Positions 62,816-64,000 of a DNA stretch of 64,000 bases are shown piece after piece. How positions within the stretch are numbered: the first letter of the stretch is position 1; each line of letters starts with the position of its first letter. Under the pieces are notes generated by a model, which was not told the DNA's origin, did no database searches, and saw only the letters and a program-made list of their open reading frames with translations. The DNA comes from Candidatus Eremiobacter antarcticus (GTDB lineage Bacteria > Vulcanimicrobiota > Vulcanimicrobiia > Eremiobacterales > Eremiobacteraceae). The translations under genes and the position numbers were made by a program. Location: contig QHBK01000004.1 of NCBI GenBank assembly GCA_003244105.1, positions 62,001 through 126,000 on the forward strand, given 5' to 3'.

Positions 62816-63574
62816 GTGGCGACGACTCCTCCGAACGCGCCGAAGACGACGCCGTCGCTCTTCACCCGGCGCGAGAAGTACGCGATCATCGGTCTGTCGA
62901 TAGGCTTCATCGTCTTGTCAGGCATCGTGCATTTCTTGCTCGGAGCGGCCGGCGAGAACATGTTCCCGAAGTTCAAACAGGAGGCGACACCGCCGCCTCA
63001 CGTCGTGACCGTGATGAAGTTCAAGCCGCCGCCCAAGCCAACGCCCACGCCGAAGCCGACGCCCACTCCGCCGGCGACGCCCACTCCGCCGCCTGAGAAG
63101 AACACGCCGCCGCCGATCAAACTCAACGTCGTGAAGAGCCATAGCGAAGGTGGCGTAGGCACGCCGGAAGCTGCTTACTCACCGCCCCCCAAGGGCAACC
63201 CTGAGGTCGGCGCCCCCACGGCCGCTCCTGCGACGGCGGCGCCGGTGACGGCAAAGCCTGCCACGCCGGCTCCGACAGCGCCGCCCGTCACCGGTCCTGT
63301 GACGGCGGTCGACGCCGACTTCATCCACAAGGTCACGCCCGAGTATCCTTCCATTGCCAAGGACCAGCAGATCCAAGGCACGGTTGTGGTGCTCGTGACC
63401 ATCGGTCCGTCGGGCAGCGTCCAGGGCGCGAGCATAAGCCAGTCCTCGGGCAACCCGATGCTTGACCGAGCCGCGTTGGCGGCAGCCCAGGCCAGCACGT
63501 TCAGACCGCCGACCGTCAACGGAGTGGCCACCACCCGTCAATATAAGATCGAGTACGTCTTCCAATTGGATTAG
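62816..63574 (+). CDS. tonB: TonB energy transducer
   Basis: The 252-residue protein has one N-terminal helix (about 22-42, IIGLSIGFIVLSGIVHFLLGAA), a long Pro/Thr/Lys-rich linker (about 60-160) that spans the periplasm, and a TonB C-terminal domain (VTPEYPSIAKDQQIQGTVVVLVTIG on). It transmits proton-motive force to outer-membrane receptors such as the one at 48.5-51.7 kb. The start is a GTG with AAGGA upstream. Confidence 0.92.
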   Translation: MATTPPNAPKTTPSLFTRREKYAIIGLSIGFIVLSGIVHFLLGAAGENMFPKFKQEATPPPHVVTVMKFKPPPKPTPTPKPTPTPPATPTPPPEKNTPPPIKLNVVKSHSEGGVGTPEAAYSPPPKGNPEVGAPTAAPATAAPVTAKPATPAPTAPPVTGPVTAVDADFIHKVTPEYPSIAKDQQIQGTVVVLVTIGPSGSVQGASISQSSGNPMLDRAALAAAQASTFRPPTVNGVATTRQYKIEYVFQLD

Positions 63575-63589
63575 CCGCGCTGCATTCGC

Positions 63590-64000
63590 GTGAGCAGCAA
63601 GCGGAGCTGGATTCGCAGCTCGGCCGTGCCGCTCACCTTCATCGCGCTGTCGGCCGTCATCCACTTCCTGCTGGGCGCCTTTCATCCCAACATCCACACG
63701 CGTGCGGAGCGTGTCAGGGCGTCGCCGCTGCCGGTGACGGTGTACAGTCTGGCTCGGCCATCGCCGCTCCCAACGCTGAAGCACACGCCGCGGCCGTCCC
63801 CCAGCATCACTTTTCGCGAACCCCACAGGACTCAGACGCGCTCCACCAAGATCCGGCGTTTGACCGTCTCTGCGTCGCCTCGTTTTCGCAAGCCAAGGCT
63901 GCCGGCCGCCTCTAACATCGGAGTCAACGCAAGCACCGCAAGTGCGCCGCAGGCGCGGGCCGCGAGCACAGCGCTGCCTGAGGCGGCGCCAACCGAGACG
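63590..64000 (+). CDS. Second TonB-like protein, truncated by the window end
   Basis: A GTG-start frame stays open to the window end (137 codons). It begins with a basic segment (SSKRSWIRSS) and a hydrophobic helix (VPLTFIALSAVIHFLLGAFHP) very like that of the preceding TonB. An Arg/Pro/Ser-rich linker follows. The C-terminal domain is beyond the window, so TonB identity is inferred from the N-terminus and position. Confidence 0.65.
   Translation, partial: MSSKRSWIRSSAVPLTFIALSAVIHFLLGAFHPNIHTRAERVRASPLPVTVYSLARPSPLPTLKHTPRPSPSITFREPHRTQTRSTKIRRLTVSASPRFRKPRLPAASNIGVNASTASAPQARAASTALPEAAPTET

Overview
The window is a GC-rich stretch of a bacterial chromosome from a diderm. Evidence for two membranes is a TonB/ExbB/ExbD energising cluster, a large TonB-dependent receptor, two lipoproteins and two heptosyltransferase-type (GT9) genes. 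Genes are packed tightly, often with 4-base start/stop overlaps, and many lack strong ribosome binding sites. I see no phage, transposase, plasmid or CRISPR signal. The gene mix (bc complex with a fused cytochrome c, paired M16-like proteins, a Rho with a long Arg/Glu-rich tail, G5-3D protein beside ksgA, CarboxypepD_reg receptor) would fit an uncultivated lineage such as Candidatus Eremiobacterota (WPS-2). That placement is a guess from content, not from a marker tree.

Layout. 1-4.9 kb: inositol-phosphatase-like gene, the yqeC/mocA pair that matures molybdenum hydroxylases, acylphosphatase, an exported unknown, tRNA-Ser(UGA), and three small unknown proteins. 5.0-7.2 kb: Rieske protein and a cytochrome b fused to a c-type haem domain. 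7.3-9.1 kb: TPP riboswitch and thiC. 9.1-13.9 kb: glycogen synthesis, glgA and glgB on the minus strand and glgC on the plus strand. 13.9-21.3 kb: a six-gene minus-strand glycan operon (carbamoyltransferase, a GT2-HAD fusion, GT9, GT, GT4, GT9). 21.5-25.4 kb: CYTH-CHAD protein, serS, pilT. 25.6-28.6 kb: two consecutive moeA genes, the second with a C-terminal periplasmic-binding-protein-like domain.

28.6-40.5 kb is a long plus-strand run: BON lipoprotein, metallophosphoesterase, thioesterase, smpB, tilS, hpt, ftsH, two M16-fold proteins that have both lost the zinc motif, a glycosyltransferase, an unknown enzyme-like protein and a rhomboid protease. 40.5-45.4 kb: a glycosyltransferase, a cation exchanger, a CPBP protease, ksgA and a G5-3D cell-wall protein read from a good minus-strand promoter. 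45.7-47.6 kb: another GT4 and a compact unit (promoter, leaderless RNase-H-like gene, perfect terminator). 47.6-52.8 kb: a lipoprotein and its TonB-dependent receptor, and a prepilin-like protein. 52.9-59.1 kb: a 3-methyladenine DNA glycosylase, rho with a C-rich leader, then rluB-aroH-aroF-tyrA for aromatic amino acids. 59.2-64.0 kb: a Ton system (TonB_C-TPR protein, ExbB, two ExbD, TonB, and a second TonB-like gene cut by the window end).

The most unusual items are: an intrinsic-terminator structure lying inside the signal-peptide codons of the first M16 gene; the leaderless RNase-H-like gene; the GT2-HAD fusion inside the carbamoyltransferase glycan operon; Rho with a 285-residue charged extension behind a C-rich leader; an aroF whose KPRT motif reads KPST; and a tyrA with no standard start codon upstream of its NAD-binding motif.
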